NCBI GenBank assembly: GCA_024803745.1
Contig: JANJXV010000099.1
Coordinates: 806,001 to 870,000 of the forward strand
DNA from: Megascapheus bottae
Lineage: Eukaryota > Chordata > Mammalia > Rodentia > Geomyidae
Direction of reading: 5' to 3'
DNA: 64,000 nucleotides
Under the pieces are notes generated by a model that searched no databases, was not told where the DNA came from, and saw nothing but the letters and a program-made list of their open reading frames with translations. Position numbers and translations under genes: made by a program. Positions 49,890 to 63,087 of this stretch are shown here, one piece after another (the stretch's first letter is position 1; every line of letters starts with the position of its first letter).

Positions 49890-51470
49890 GAGAGCCAAGT
49901 CCTGGCCATGAAGAAATCAGAGTGGCAGCAGAGCAACTCTGCTGCAGTGTGTGCCTGCTTGGCTGTTCTTATTCTGTGGTGGATCAGGCCGGAGCGGGTG
50001 ATAGTAACTGTTTTGTGGTCACAAGCCCTTCACCAAGAGCTTCCTCTGAGATCCTCATAAGCTAGAGGGTGGCTGGTGGTGGGATGTGTGTGGGGTGGAA
50101 GTGACAGAGGGATGGACGCATGGCAAGGTGGGTGAAGAGATGAGAGGAATGATGAGAGCCCAGTTCATTGGTTTCCAAGGTTAATGGGTGGGAGGTAGAG
50201 AGGCATGATGGAGGAATGATGGAGGCAGGGGAAGGTGCTGACAGATTGAGGCCATCTGTAGTGCCAGCCTGGCCATCATCTGAAGCCCATAGGCAGCTTC
50301 CTGATCCTTCACTTAGTCCTGCTCCTTGTGGAGGGAATGTCACGTGTACCCAGAGCTAGGGGTGGGGCAATGTTAGTAGCACCTGGAGAACCATTGGCCT
50401 CTACCTGGGTGGGGGGTGGTTATGGCTCCCATGCTGGGTGGCCTGATAGCTATGGAACAGATCTCTCCTTAGCTACCACAGTCAGTGGCTGCTCTCCATC
50501 TAGGGTTAGGGCACCTGCTCAGCCATCAGGACACCCCATGCCAGGACAGAGGCCTACAATTCAGATGGCAGCACAGGGGTGAAGATGATCTCACCGTAGC
50601 CCTAGTTACATGGCTGTCCCTGCATGCAGGACAGGATGAGCTGGGGGAAGATGTTCTCTGTGTTTTTCCACAGCCTATCCCGGCCTCTTCTTGTGTCTGA
50701 TTAGACCAAGAGAGTACCAGGTTCCATCTCATAGTCCTGGTTCTTTTTCTTTTACAGTCATGAGGCTTGAACTCAGTTCCTGGGTACTGTCACTGAGCTC
50801 TTTTGCTCAAGGTTGATGCTATACCATTTGAACCATAGTGCCATTTCCAGCTTTTCCTTTTCATGTGGATCTCTGATATGTCCAGTTCTGTGCCTGCAGG
50901 GAGGCACTCACCCCACAGACAGAGCCACCTCTGCCGTGACTGTGACTGCCCACAACCCTCACACCCACTCCTTGCACACCCCTCGACTCCAGTTTTAGCT
51001 CCTCTTGGACTGGGTGTCCAGCCTAACCCTTCCTACACTCACAAAGGGTCTACAATTGTCTTCCCAGGGTCCTTTCTTCTGCCAGCCAGAGTACAGACTG
51101 TGCACATCTTGACGATCACAGAGCTCAAAGCCAAAGGCTGAGATGCAGAAGGGGTGACCCAGTAGCTGCACAGGGCCCATGGATCATCCTGTGCATCCCC
51201 CAGCCTGTGACTTCCCCCACCCCCTTGGCAGGGAAGCTCCATGCCCACATCCTGATCGCTGGTCCCCTCCAATTCCATTCTCCCTTGGATTTTGCAGACT
51301 GTCTACCATCAGGATCTAAAATTCTATTCATCACTTTATGTCCTTATCACTGATTTGCTACTTTGGCAGGATCTCCCCGTGCCTGGAGAGTGGGCATGTC
51401 ATGTACTCTCTGTGGAGAAGTTGCCCCAGGAGAAGAAATATGCACTTCATGTGAGTGTTGGACAGGGCAG
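49890..51470 (+). pseudogene. RalGDS-like CDC25 domain remnants, copy 2
   Basis: VAAEQL at 49,922-49,939, the RAQF segment near 50,155 and the open exon at 51,298-51,450, in family order. Same degradation as copy 1, so the gene was already broken when the unit duplicated. A minus-strand SINE fragment lies at about 50,735-50,860. Confidence 0.5.
51298..51450 (+). pseudogene. CDC25-domain exon, open, copy 2
   Basis: 51 codons with the same splice signals as copy 1: TVYHQDLKFYSSLYVLI through WACHVLSVEKLPQEKKY. One substitution I to L (YVLI) and LLWQD for LLGQD. There are no stops. Confidence 0.55.
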
Positions 51471-51813
51471 GAGGGCTCCATAGGATCAGAAGCCACAGGA
51501 GGGGTGCAGATGGGGGAATGCTAGGGGCCCCAGGGGACAGTGGGAGTTAGGGCACAGTTGGGTCCTTCTGCAGGGTTGACACCGCTTCACAAATCCAACA
51601 GAATGAGGTTCACATTACAGATGTCAGAGACAGTGCAGATTGCCAATGGGCTCAGGGGTCACTGTCAATCCCAGATGCTGGCTGCATGCTGGGATGCACT
51701 CAGAGATGTTTTCAAGATCAGATAATGAGGATGTTGCAGGGTGTAACCATTCTTTTCAGATGGCTCTCTAGCTCTCTTGAGTTTCATCTCTATCTTTGGC
51801 TTTTTCTTGGCAG

Positions 51814-51993
51814 TTAACTGGAAATGAGAGTTTCATGGACTTTCCTTTCTGGACTGGCTTCAAACAGAAGCTATGCACAGTTTTCAAACCATACCCTACT
51901 GTAGAAGGAAAGCTTGATCTGGTGCTTAACTGGGTTGCACTTTGGCTCCGTTTGCTATGCCTCACGGTAGGGGGCTCATCATTTATAGACTAA
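51814..51993 (+). pseudogene. Candidate terminal exon, unassigned, copy 2
   Basis: Strong acceptor TTTTTCTTGGCAG, then 59 codons (LTGNESFMDFPFWTGFKQKL to GSSFID) and TAA. The family is unrecognised. Confidence 0.3.
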
Positions 51994-53775
51994 GATCTCA
52001 TGACCTTCAAAGCCAAATGCTACCTGAAAGTTCAGGGTCCCAGTCTATGTGTTGGGCCGGGGTGAATACATTCTCTCTTATGCTGGGTCATCAACCCATG
52101 TTTTAAGCTGGAAGTAGGCAGTGCCACATTTGATAAGATCATCTGCCAGAGATTGTCACCTCATGAAAGCAGATTCTAAATTTGTATTCCATTTCCTGTG
52201 GTGGAGAAATCCCCTCCAACTTAGACAGGCTCACATCCACCTGCAGGTAACACTCCTAATGCACCCTTGAGTGTCCTCATGGTATTGGGATCTAAGTTTG
52301 TAGGGAATGCTGCTTTAGTCCATGAATTAGCTGGACAAGTGATGACAAACGTGTTGTGGATTAATATGAGAACAATTTAAGAAGCCCTGGAGGAGCATCA
52401 ACCTGACCCTCTGTGGTGCTATAAATCTGATAGGATGTTCCAGACTGAGAAACAATCACATGGCTTTGTGTTTGGCATCCAGACAAGTGAGTGCATGTCT
52501 TAGCTGTCAGCCAATACAGAGGAGAACATGAATAAGTGGGTGGAAAGCATCTGTCAGACCCCTGTCTGGGGGAAGGTGGAGAGAACATAGGAAGGTAGAT
52601 ACCATGCCTGTGGTGGGGCCAAAAAAAGGGTAAAAGAGGCAAAGGAACCAGGTACTGGTAGCTCAAGACTGTCATCCTAGCTACTCAGGAGTTTGAGATC
52701 TGAGGATCACAATTCAAAGCCAGCCCAGGACAGAAACTCCATGAGACTCTTATCTGCAATAAACTACTGAATGCAAGAAGCTCAAGCTCAGTGACAGCAT
52801 CCAGGCCTAGCGTTCAAAACCGAGGACTGGCAGAAAAAAGTATCAAAGGACAAGAAGCTGGCCAAAAGTTAGAGGGACTCTATCTTGACAAACAATACAA
52901 TGGTAAGTTGTACTCAGAAGACTTGCACAAAATCTGGAAATGCCTGAGACCGATCTATGTATGTTTCCTGTTTGTCTAAATACATATGTTTATGCATTAA
53001 TATATTAGTATAGAGAGACAGATCAATACATATGACTATACATATATACATAGCCAGACACTTATGGGTGGGTGGTATACTGTGTGAGAGTTTGTGTTTG
53101 TGTTTTGTGGATGGCTATCTCTGTTTAAGAAAGATAGAAAATATGTAAATATCTTTAAAAAAACTTGAAAAAAATATAGAGAGACATAAGCTCTTGAGGG
53201 AATCAGAAATGACAAGATTATTCACAGGCACGTTTATCCTTATGGATTCCTCAGCAAGTTTTAATTTTTTTATTTTCTTTCTTTTTTTGAACCAGTGCTA
53301 AGGATTTCTCTCAGGGACCAGGTGCTGCCAATTACTAATTTTCTCATGGCTGCTACAAGAGGAACTGAGCCACAGTTCCACTTTTGCCTTATTTATTCGT
53401 GCTTAACTGAAGATAAAGATTTCTATCAGTGACTTTCTTTCAGGGCTGGATTCTAACGAGGATCCCCAGACCTCAGGCTTCTCTATAGCTACAATTAACA
53501 ATATGAGAACCCAGCACTGGGTTCCATTGCACAGGGCAAGAAATTGAGTGAATCTCTCAACTCCAATTAGCTATAATAAGCTACAAGTGAAAGACCAATA
53601 CCTTTGAGGAAAAGATGCTGAGGGTTATCACACAGGCCCTATGAGTAAGCCCTAAACCCTGTACACATGTGTGCATGCACACATTGGCAGATACACACAC
53701 ACATGCACACACACAATATCTCAGGCAATATTGTATTTTGAATTAATATCCAAAGATTGGATAGCAAGTAATAAA
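51994..53775. other. Non-coding stretch with one SINE
   Basis: Colinear with 17,637-19,428. B1-ID SINE at about 52,642-52,840; CA-rich run at 53,690-53,715. No gene is supported. Confidence 0.5.
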
Positions 53776-55129
53776 ATCTGTTTTTCTTGTCTACATTGAG
53801 GGAAAGGGATAAGTCACAAGATGCAGAAGCGAAGAATTCAGAGGCAAATGCTGTGAGTGAATAACTTGTAAAAAGCACATTTCTTTTCTTTTCTTTTCTT
53901 TTCTTTTTTCTGGGGCTTGAACTCAAGGCCTGAGCACTGCTCTTGGCTTTTCCCAAGTCTAGCCCTCTGCCACTTGAGCCACATTGCCATATGGATTTTT
54001 ATATCTGTGTGATATTAAGGACTCAAACCTAGATCTTCATGGATGCTAGGCAAGCACTCTACCACTGGGCCACAGTCTAAACCCCGATTAAGTATTTATA
54101 AATAGTCATCATCATCATATCAAAATATCCTTTCTCCTACAAAGAATGAACACTTATCTATGTCTGTAAGACTTTTTTTATGTCACCAATGCTTCTGTGA
54201 TTTTCCCACTTGCATTTTTACAGATGACAGCACAGATATTCATCAGGAAGAAAAATAGATTAGGATACAGAAACCTAACAACTTCCTAGTAGATTGAAGT
54301 GAAAAATATGTGCAAGATGGCCTGGGTCTTTCATCTATTTGTAGAGTGCTTGGCTACCACACAAAAAGTGTCCGGTTTGATTCTGCAGTACCATATACAT
54401 AGAAAACTCTGGAAGTGGTGCTGTGGCTTGGTGGGACAGCTATAGCCTAAAGAAAGCCTAAGAACAATGGTCAGGCTCTGAGGTCAAGTCCCAGGATTAG
54501 GAAAAAAATGTGCAAGAGGCAAAATGCAAGCTGAGAAGGCACTGTGAAGCAAAATGTCTTGTGAAGGGTAAGGGGAATAGTGACAGTTAAGTTTGGATCT
54601 TACCTAAGAAAGGCTCCTTGAGCCTGAGACCAGGCTAGCACTTACGCCTAGTTAATGACTTGGGATTTGAACAAAAAGGTGTGCTGTTTACTACATCCAT
54701 ATGTGAGGTGGGAAGGGAGATTCAGCCTCCAGTATGTCTTTGGGGAGGTCTTCTGTGAGCAAGGAGCTTTGGTCATTGGGCCTTGAAATGTGACCCTACC
54801 TCCCTCACAATGGAACAGAATATGGAACCCTGGTAACCAAGCCACTGTATGTGACTACCAGCTCAAGTCAGCTCCCTTGGCCTGTGGCTCAGGAGGAAGA
54901 AAGATGTTGCTGTGCTGTTGCCAAAGGTCAGGAGGCTCGGATCTCAGGCATGAGAGATATGGATGTCTCACTTGAAGAAGTAGATGCTGGATCAGGGCCA
55001 AGACAAAATTCCAGTATATCAGGCATTTCTCTAGGAAGAAAGCCAGGAAACTCCAGGGAAACTCAGATGAGGTATATTGAGAGGAAACCTATTTGAACCC
55101 ATCATCCTGCCCACAAACTACAACCTTCT
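53776..55129. repeat. Inverted repeat, right arm, copy 2
   Basis: Reverse complement of 35,055-36,430. SINEs at about 53,910-54,085 (minus) and 54,325-54,505 (plus). A TTTTC run is at 53,881-53,907. Confidence 0.9.
54777..55097 (+). pseudogene. Possible RalGDS-like first exon, copy 2
   Basis: ATG at about 54,904 reads MLLCCCQRSGGSDLRHERYG, then stop. Same reasoning as in copy 1: position just upstream of the REM exon plus a cysteine-rich start. Tentative. Confidence 0.3.
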
Positions 55130-55255
55130 TGTGTGCTTTCAAGTGACTATACTGAGATTAGAGTGTGTCATTTCCAATCTACTCTATACCAATTCCTCAG
55201 TGTGAAGTGTGGTCCCATTCCTACGTTTGAAATATCCACTGTTTTGCCAATACAG

Positions 55256-55449
55256 TGTGATGGTAAGTCAGCTCAGACTCTGAATGAGCCTTGTAACCTA
55301 TGGATCCTGGAGGAAGGCCTGTTGGAGATGCTGCTGACAAAGCTGATCCCTGCCTACCAGAAAGGTGATCTCTTTTATGTGGGAAACTTCCTGCACAATT
55401 TCAAATAGTGGAGGACAATGTAGTAGTTGCTGGAAATTCTCTTGAAAAA
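55256..55449 (+). pseudogene. RalGDS-like REM domain exon 1, copy 2
   Basis: Identical in layout to 20,919-21,112: LLEMLLTKLIPAYQKGDLFY, a TAG at 55,406-55,408 and the tandem TAG-TAG at 55,421-55,426 in place of the family's QQ. Donor GTGAGT is at 55,450. The shared stops date inactivation before the duplication. Confidence 0.72.
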
Positions 55450-56365
55450 GTGAGTGTTCCCCCTCCAAACCCATGTTTGCTCACCACTCCTGGCCAAGCC
55501 TTGGAATACTTGGCTCCTCTCTGAGCCTGTTTGGTTCACTGGGGTGTTCACAGGGGAGCTAAGCATGATACAACTGCACAAACTACTTCATTATGACTGG
55601 GACACCATGACATTTCATTTCCCTCACAAGCTACTGGAGTCTCAACAGTGTGCTTACTGAGAAGTTGGATTTCAGGCATGAGTAAGTGGCTCCCAACTGC
55701 AGCCCTCACCTAGGTGACATCCTAGGAAATCCCATTTCCCAGTAAGAAATGAGGTGTCAGTACTAATGGCGGAGGCCTGTGAAATACTGGAGTCAGAGGA
55801 AAAGCTGGGGGCTGAATCACTTTTGAGCCATCAGGGAAGGATTTTGATAGCTTTGCCTGTTAGAACCTGAAAGCATTTACATTTTGGTGTGTGGTCCAGT
55901 GCTGCCACTTGAACCTGAACCCAGGTCTAAATGCCATCCCTTTGGTGTTCAAAAATTAGCACTGTACCATTTGAGTCATAGGTCAAGTTCTGGCTTTTTG
56001 CTGCCTAATTGAAGACAAGTGCCTTTAGACTTTTACTGACTAGACTGGCTTTCCACTGTGATCTTCAGAGCTCAGCCTGCTGGGTGGCTAAGATTAGAGC
56101 AATGAGCATTTAGTTCTTTATGTAGAGCATTCACTTATTGATTTATTTAGAGCATTTACTTAGTTAATTTAAGGTGCGTTTACTTTGGACAGATGCATAG
56201 AGGCCTCTCTCAGAAGCTTCTGGAAGTGGGGTGTAAAAGTCATCCTGTTCTCGAGTGTCTCTTACCCCCCTCCCAGCACATAAGTGCACATCTCTGCAGG
56301 ACAGCCACAGCATTAGAATCCTGCAAGAAAGCGGCTTTGGTAAAAGGCTCAGGATGGAGAGAGAA
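55450..56365. other. Intron-like stretch with one SINE
   Basis: Minus-strand SINE at about 55,870-56,100. The rest is unassigned. Confidence 0.5.
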
Positions 56366-56587
56366 GGCTCTCACTTTCCTTGTACCGAATGTGCCCACAG
56401 CATCATGTGTTCCATCTATACGATGTGAATGGACTTCTACCCGAGTGATTTCTACGAGTTCAAGAACTGCCACACCCTGACACAACTCAAGCTCTATATG
56501 AGGCTCCACATGTCGGCTTTGGACCTGCTCTTCTAAACACAAACTTTTTGACCAGCTGGAGGAATATGTGACCAGTAAGACCAAGAA
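56366..56587 (+). pseudogene. RalGDS-like REM domain exon 2, copy 2
   Basis: SIMCSIYTM*MDFYPSDFYEF then LTQLKLYMRLHMSAL. The TGA at 56,426-56,428 replaces the family tryptophan and a TAA is at 56,534-56,536. Same state as copy 1. Confidence 0.65.
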
Positions 56588-57039
56588 AAATTAGAAGTCC
56601 TGGTGTGGGTGCCTCAGAACCTGTGAGTAGGAAGCCCATGTGGTCTAGATATTGTTTGGCCCTTACTTCTACAGTGCTTGGCAAAATGCCCTTTATGGGT
56701 GGTGTCAGCCAGGTAATGTCTGTCCTCTGAAAGGACTCGGGAATAAGCACTCATTAGAAAGACCCTACACCTCCTCAGTGTTCAGTCCAAACTCCAGTTC
56801 TACAGGTTCCTCCATTAGATCCTCATGGAAGTTGAGTGACACTTCAACTTGCAGAGTCCACTCTCTCCACTCTGTACCTATTTCTATTCTTAGGTTTGGG
56901 TCATCGTGGAAGAGCTTATCCTGAACTCCGGATGAAAAACCCACCAATGGAGCTGGTGACTGATGGAGACTGAGAATCATCACTGCACTCCAGAAAGCAT
57001 GGGCCTTCTGTAGAAATTACCAAACAGGTTTAGAGTCCT

Positions 57040-57564
57040 ATGGATATACCTTTTGCTCTGAAACCCATGTGTGACACAGTTGAACCTGCAGATACTATGG
57101 AGGAAGAAAAAGAGCAGCCAGATTTCCTTCCGTTTCCTTTCACACTCCACCCAGAGTCAGTCCATCTGAGTCAGAGTAACACTCCACTTATTGTGCAAGC
57201 TGAAGGGGCACACGCTGGGCTCATGGAAAATGTCCCCATGGGAAGCAGCAGTGTACTCTCAATACTGGATTCATTGGAGGAAAATGAATCCATCCTCACA
57301 GAATATCCAGACCCATCCATCTCACTAAAAGAGACTCAATCTCCATTCGACAAACCAGAATCCATCCCCCTCTTAACTCAGGAAGGACATTCTGTTTCCC
57401 ATGAGGAAGGAGACCCTTCTGAGGACTCGGAAGTAGAATTACTGTCTGAAGGCAACTTGGAGGCCAGTCTGGATTTAGAGCTTCCCTGTCCCCTTCCTAA
57501 AAAGACGTCTCTTTATCTTGCTCTCATGATTCTTGTCAAGTATTCATTGTATTTACTTTGCTAA
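57040..57564 (+). CDS. Acidic 174-codon ORF, intact, copy 2
   Basis: Opens at ATG (MDIPFALKPMCDTVEPADT) three codons after an in-frame TAG and closes at TAA. Acidic and rich in E, S, P and L (KEQPDFLPFPFTLHPES, ILTEYPDPSISLKETQSPF, EGDPSEDSEVELLSEGNLEA). The last 20 residues are hydrophobic (SLYLALMILVKYSLYLLC), possibly a membrane anchor or just read-through past an old exon. It lies downstream of REM exons, where RalGDS proteins have a variable acidic/proline-rich linker, so it may be a relic of that exon. Copy 1 has a frameshift. I do not recognise the protein. Coding status is uncertain. Confidence 0.4.
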   Translation: MDIPFALKPMCDTVEPADTMEEEKEQPDFLPFPFTLHPESVHLSQSNTPLIVQAEGAHAGLMENVPMGSSSVLSILDSLEENESILTEYPDPSISLKETQSPFDKPESIPLLTQEGHSVSHEEGDPSEDSEVELLSEGNLEASLDLELPCPLPKKTSLYLALMILVKYSLYLLC

Positions 57565-57566
57565 CT

Positions 57567-57572
57567 ATTAAA
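57567..57572 (+). promoter_or_regulatory. ATTAAA motif after the acidic ORF
   Basis: A variant polyadenylation signal two bases after the stop codon. Such motifs are common by chance in AT-rich DNA. It would give an unusually short 3' UTR. Confidence 0.15.
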
Positions 57573-57970
57573 CTCTCATTGTTAATATTATGGTGTGCAG
57601 TTCTTCAGTGCTTATTATACTGTGTTTTATTTTCCACTTATAATGTGAGACCTCAGACACATAGGTCCTGGGTGGGCCAAAAACAGACAGGTCTGGTCCC
57701 ATAGAAGACAACCTTACTGGATATACAGGGAACTATGAAATGCATGGAATCACCAGGAATCCAGGCCAGGCCTCCATGGAAAGACAAGTCAGCTACCAAA
57801 GCTGAAGGACAGAGCAGATGCCTGGAAATGTGTTTTGTCAATCGGGAGAAGTGCCAGAGTAACTGTAATATTATGTGGGACTCTGTTCTGTGAGTTCAAG
57901 TCTGTTTATATATCCATTGTGCTTTGTACAAATATTTAAGAAAATTAAAACTCCACAATAGCATCAAAAA
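57573..57970. other. No gene seen
   Basis: Colinear with 23,229-23,635. No repeat or ORF is supported. Confidence 0.4.
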
Positions 57971-59749
57971 TCTACTTTGGCTTTTAATGTTGCCTAGTTG
58001 TAGAGTGCTCGCCTAGTATACAAGAAGACCTTGATTCAATTCCTCGACACTGCATACACAGAAAAAGCAGATGGGGCACTGTTGCTCAGGTGTAAGAGTG
58101 CCACCCTTGAACAAATGTGGCCAAGGACAGTTCCTGGTCCCTCAGTTCAAGCCGCAGGACTAGCCAAACAAGAAATCATACCATTTTCCACACATTTGGA
58201 AATAAATCTGATTTATCTAACCCTACTTCTTTTTTGCCAGTCCAGGGTGTGTGCCACCAAGCCAAACTACTGGCCCCCAACCTTACTATTTTTAATCATT
58301 TAATTTTTTTACATAATCATATTTCATGCTGTCTGTATTAATACCATAAACAGTATGCTTAGTGTAATAATGTTAAAGGTAAAACATAAGAAATTAATAA
58401 CTAAAATTCCTTTTATATTACTTTTATAGCATTACTACAATTTTATGAGAAAAATTACTTAGAATGTTTATTTTAGAGTTCAAGTAATCCATTTTGATAA
58501 ATATATCAACCTACATCATTTATTTGAACACATTTTCAACTATTTTTTTCAGGAATGAAAATACATATATATTTGTTATAAATGAAATTTATGACTTGGG
58601 GGGAAAGGAAAGAGAAAATGGGGGAGGGGGTAACATTGTTTACAAGAAATGTACTCATTACATATGTAACAGCAATCTCTTTGTATATCACCTTGAACAA
58701 CAAATTTTTTGAAAAGTACAATAAGTTTAAATGTCAACTGTGGGCAGAATTTTTTTTGCCAGTACTGGGCTTAGACTCAGGACCTGAGCACGATCCTTGT
58801 TTTTGTTTTTGTTTATTCTTAAGGCGCAAGTTCTATCACATGTGCCACAGCACCACTTTTATCTTTTTTTTATCAATGTTGTGCTGAGGAATTGAACTTG
58901 GGTCTTCATTCATGCTCGGCAAGAACTCTTCCACTAGGCTTAACTTATGGCCCCAGTGGGAAGGAAGTTTTCCATAAAATATGTAGGAAATATGTACACT
59001 AAGGAAAAGCCATCAAAAATAGAAGAAAAATTATATACTTAGATAACAACATGCCAGTATTATGGCCGATCTCTGTAATTCTAGCTTCAAGAGTGGCCTA
59101 TTTGGACCGGGAGTTGGCTGGCTGAAGTAAAGTGCTATCCTTGAGCAAGCCCTAGGATAGTGCTCTGGCCATGAGGTGAAGCCATAGGACATGCAAAAAA
59201 TAATAATTTAATGCCCGTGACTGGTGGCTCACCCTGGTAATCCTAGCTACCCTGGAGGATCGAGGTTCAAAGACGGCCCAGGCATAAAAATCTGTGAGAA
59301 TCTTATTTCCAAGTAATCCAGAAAATTCAAAATGATAATGTGCCTCAAGTGGTAGAGCTCTTGCCTTGAGCTGAAGAGCTTAAGGTAAACATCCAGGCCC
59401 AGAGTTCAAGCCCCATGAGTGAAAAAAAGAAAAAGAAAAAGAAAGCCCTTATCTAAGGCTGGAGTGCACACTAGTGGTAGTTTGCTTGCCTAGTATGCAC
59501 AAAGCCCTGTGTTCAATTACTCTGTACCACTTACACCAAAAAAAAAGCTGGAAATGATCTCAGAAGGTTGGGTTCTGAGGATCACAGTTCAAAGCCAGGC
59601 CAGACACAAAAGTGCATGAAACTGTTTCTTCCACTTAAGCACCAGAAAACCAGAAGTGACACTGTGGCTCAAGGTGTTTAAGGTTGTAGCCTTGAGCTGA
59701 AGAGCCCAGGGACACTGCCCAGGTGCACAATTAAAGTCTTACAACCAAA

Positions 59750-59844
<95 letters not shown>

Positions 59845-61835
59845 GAGCGACAGAGAGAGAGACAGAGAGACAGAGAGACAGACAGGCAGACAGACAGAGA
59901 CAGACAGACAGAGAGACAGAGACAGAGACATCAAACAGTCAGGCACTGCTGGCTGAAGCGTGTAATTCTACCTACTATGGAGGCTGAGATTGGAGGATCT
60001 TGGTTCAAAGCCCAAAGCCAGCCTGGACACATATGTTTGTGAGACTTACATCACCAATTAACTACCAGAAACCAAAAATGGAGCTGTAGAGGAAGAGCGC
60101 TAGCCTTGAGCTGAAGAGGTCAGGGACAGTCCAGGCCCAAAGTCCAAGCAACATGACGAATCAATAATAAAAAAAAGAAGATAGCTAATAGTAATGATGA
60201 ATAATTTTGGGCTGGGAGTTTGGCCTAGTGGTAGAGTGCTTGCCTAGCATGCACGAAGACCTGGGTTCAATTCCTCAATATCACATACATAGAAAAATGC
60301 TGGAAGTGGTGCTGAGGCTGAAGTGGTAGAGCCCTAGCCTTGAGAAAATATAAGGACAGTGCTCAGTCCCTGAGTTCAAGGCCAGGACTGGCTAAATCAA
60401 AAGTAGTAGAGCACTGGCATTGAACTGAAGATCTGAGGAACAGCCCAGGCACAGAGTTCAAGCACCGCAAACAACAACAACAAAATCTATGAAATGGCAG
60501 TGGTGGATTTAAGCTAAGCAAAAATAGAGTAGAAATTGGTAAAATACATATTTGTGTGTAAGCAAAATAGCCAGACTTATGCATTAGAACAGGATAGCAA
60601 CTTGAAAAAAAATTTTGTTTTCCATCTCACTAGGTCCTGTCTCTTAATTTATTCAAGTAAGTAAAATGCTGGGTTTTATAATCATTGCTCTGAATATTAG
60701 AAAATCATAAGATCTCTCATTAACCAACAAAGACCAGGAACTGGGGCTTCGTTGAAATGGCAGAGTATCAGGCAAGAGAAGAAAAAATTGAAGTAAGAAC
60801 TTGAAGTTCTTGATCCAGAACCTGCATAGTAACAGAGCAGCAGCCTGGTGATGGTACCTCACACCTATAATCTTAGCTACTCAGGAGGCTAAGATCTGAG
60901 AATCAAAGTTTAAAGCCAGCCAAAGTACCCAGTTAACTGCCAGAAAATCCAGAAGTGGCACTGTGGCTCACAGATTAAAGCACTAGCCTGGAGCTGAAGA
61001 GCTCAGGGACAGTGCCCAGGCCCAGAGTTCAAGCCCCACAATTGACAAAAATCAAACAAGCAAACAAAACTCACAAAGAAGCCTGCAGACCACAGTGGTT
61101 CTGCTGAGTCTCTTCTCTATGGGGATCAGGAAACATTTCACTTTTTCTGTCTCTTCCCATCTCAACATTCATACTAAAATAAGACTGTGTTGAAAGTTTC
61201 AATTTATAAAAATGTTTTTCATGAAGCACCCTGAAATATTCATCGCTTATATCTCAATTGAAGATAGTTGATTTGGGGCTGCATTGGTAGAGTGCTAGCC
61301 TTGAGCAGAAAAGGTCAGGAATAGAGCTGAAGCACTCAGTTGAAGACCCAGTGCCAACACACCAAAGAAATTATGCACTTTATACATATTTTCTAATTTC
61401 TTAATGAATTTTTCAGTCTGTATAAATATAGGGTACATTCCTTGTTACTTAAGTAAGATTGCTCTTTTTTTTCTTTTTGCCAGTCCTAGGGCTTGGACTC
61501 AGGGCCTACACATTTTCATTGGACTCGCTTGCCCAAGGTGAGTGCTCTGCCTCTTGAAACACAGCGCCACTTCTAGCTTTTTTCTGAATATGCGGTACCG
61601 GTGAATAGAACCTAGGTCTTCATGCATTCTAGGTGAGCACTCTACCATTAGGCTACATTCCCAGGCAGTGAGATTCCTCTTACAGTCATTGTATGTTCAC
61701 AGAGTTTGATCTCACACACTGTAGGGCCCTGGTTGGCTTTGACCTGTAATCCTAAGCCCTGAGCCTCCTAAGTAGCTGAAATTAAGTTGTGAGCCAGCAT
61801 GATGGCTTCCATTCTTTTTTCTACAAAAATATATG
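57970..61835. repeat. SINE-dense block, copy 2
   Basis: Same stack as 23,636-27,480. Elements include about 57,975-58,165, 59,060-59,420, 59,545-59,745, 59,945-60,150, 60,210-60,390, 60,840-61,045 and 61,275-61,360 (plus), and 58,750-58,950 and 61,465-61,800 (minus). At 60,225-60,260 copy 2 keeps nine bases of a tRNA-like head that copy 1 has lost. The purine-run tail at 58,590-58,700 matches 24,240-24,375. Confidence 0.85.
59749..59932 (+). repeat. (GA)n/(GACA)n microsatellite
   Basis: GA run interrupted by GAAAGA and GATAGA, then GACAGACAG. It differs in length and interruptions from 25,408-25,582. Confidence 0.95.
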
Positions 61836-61864
61836 TAGTTATCTAAAATATATCTATAGCTGAA

Positions 61865-62965
61865 AAAAATGAATCTCTCCCAAACAAATCTTCAAAGAAA
61901 CAACCATCCTATTAAAAGGTGGGCTAAAGACTTAAAAGAGTATTCTCTGAAGAAAAAATTAAAATGGGCTTTAGACACATGAAGAAATGCTCCATATCTC
62001 TAGCAATAAGGGAAATGAAAATCAAAACAACTTTGAGATTCCACCTGACTCCAGTCAGAATGGCCATTATCAAAAAATCTAATAAGAGATACTGGTGGGG
62101 AAGTGACCAGGGGGGATCACACCTACACTGTTGGTGTGAGTGTAAACTCGTTCAACCACTAGGGAAAGCAGTGTGGTGGTTCCTCAAAAGACTGAACATA
62201 GAGCTCCCCTATGATCCAGCAAATCCACTACTTGGCATCTACCCAATTGTCCAGAAAAAAGGACATACTAAAGCCACTACCACAATGATGCTCATCGCAG
62301 CACTATTTACCATAGCAAAGATATGAAACCAAACCAGATGCCACTCAGTAGATGACTGAATCAAGAAGATGTGGTACTTATACACAATGGAATGCTATGC
62401 TGCCATCAGAAGGAATGACATCGCCCCATTTGTAAGGAAATGGAAAGACTTGGAAAAATTCATATTAAGTGAAGCAAGCCAGACCCAAAGAAACATAAGC
62501 TCAATGGTTTCCCTCATTTGTAACAATTAGTTCACATCTAGGACTCTCCTAGCAGAGGATTACAATAACTCAAAAACCTAGGTATATAAGGTCATATAGG
62601 ATGAGGCTAAATGAAAGGATCTCTAGGATATGGGAACAAGAGCTATATCTTGTGTCATCGTTGCTCTTAATCTTCTGTGATTTTTGTCCTTAATCTACTA
62701 TGTTATTTCTCATCTCTTATTTTGCCCTTTGGTTAATGTCAGATTGTTACTGTATCTGATTTTTCCCTGGCATATTGTATATATGTTTATTTGTTTATGT
62801 CAAATAGGAAAGGGAAGGGGGGAAACAAGATGATTGGGAAGGGGAGGGGAGAGGGAACTGGGGACAAAAACATGTGGAGTGGAATAAATGTGTGAGAAGT
62901 AATGCAGTCCACTACCTGTAATTGTAATCGTAACCCCTCTATACATTACCCTGAAAATAAAAATG
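61865..62965 (+). mobile_element. L1 3' end, element D, copy 2
   Basis: 120-codon ORF2 C-terminus (61,964-62,326) followed by the 3' UTR with a purine run near 62,815-62,855 and an A-rich end. Confidence 0.9.
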
Positions 62966-63037
62966 AGACTATAAAAATATCTGTAGAAAATGAGGTTGGA
63001 TGATGGAAACAACCAGATGCCCTACTACAAAAAATGT

Positions 63038-63087
<50 letters not shown>

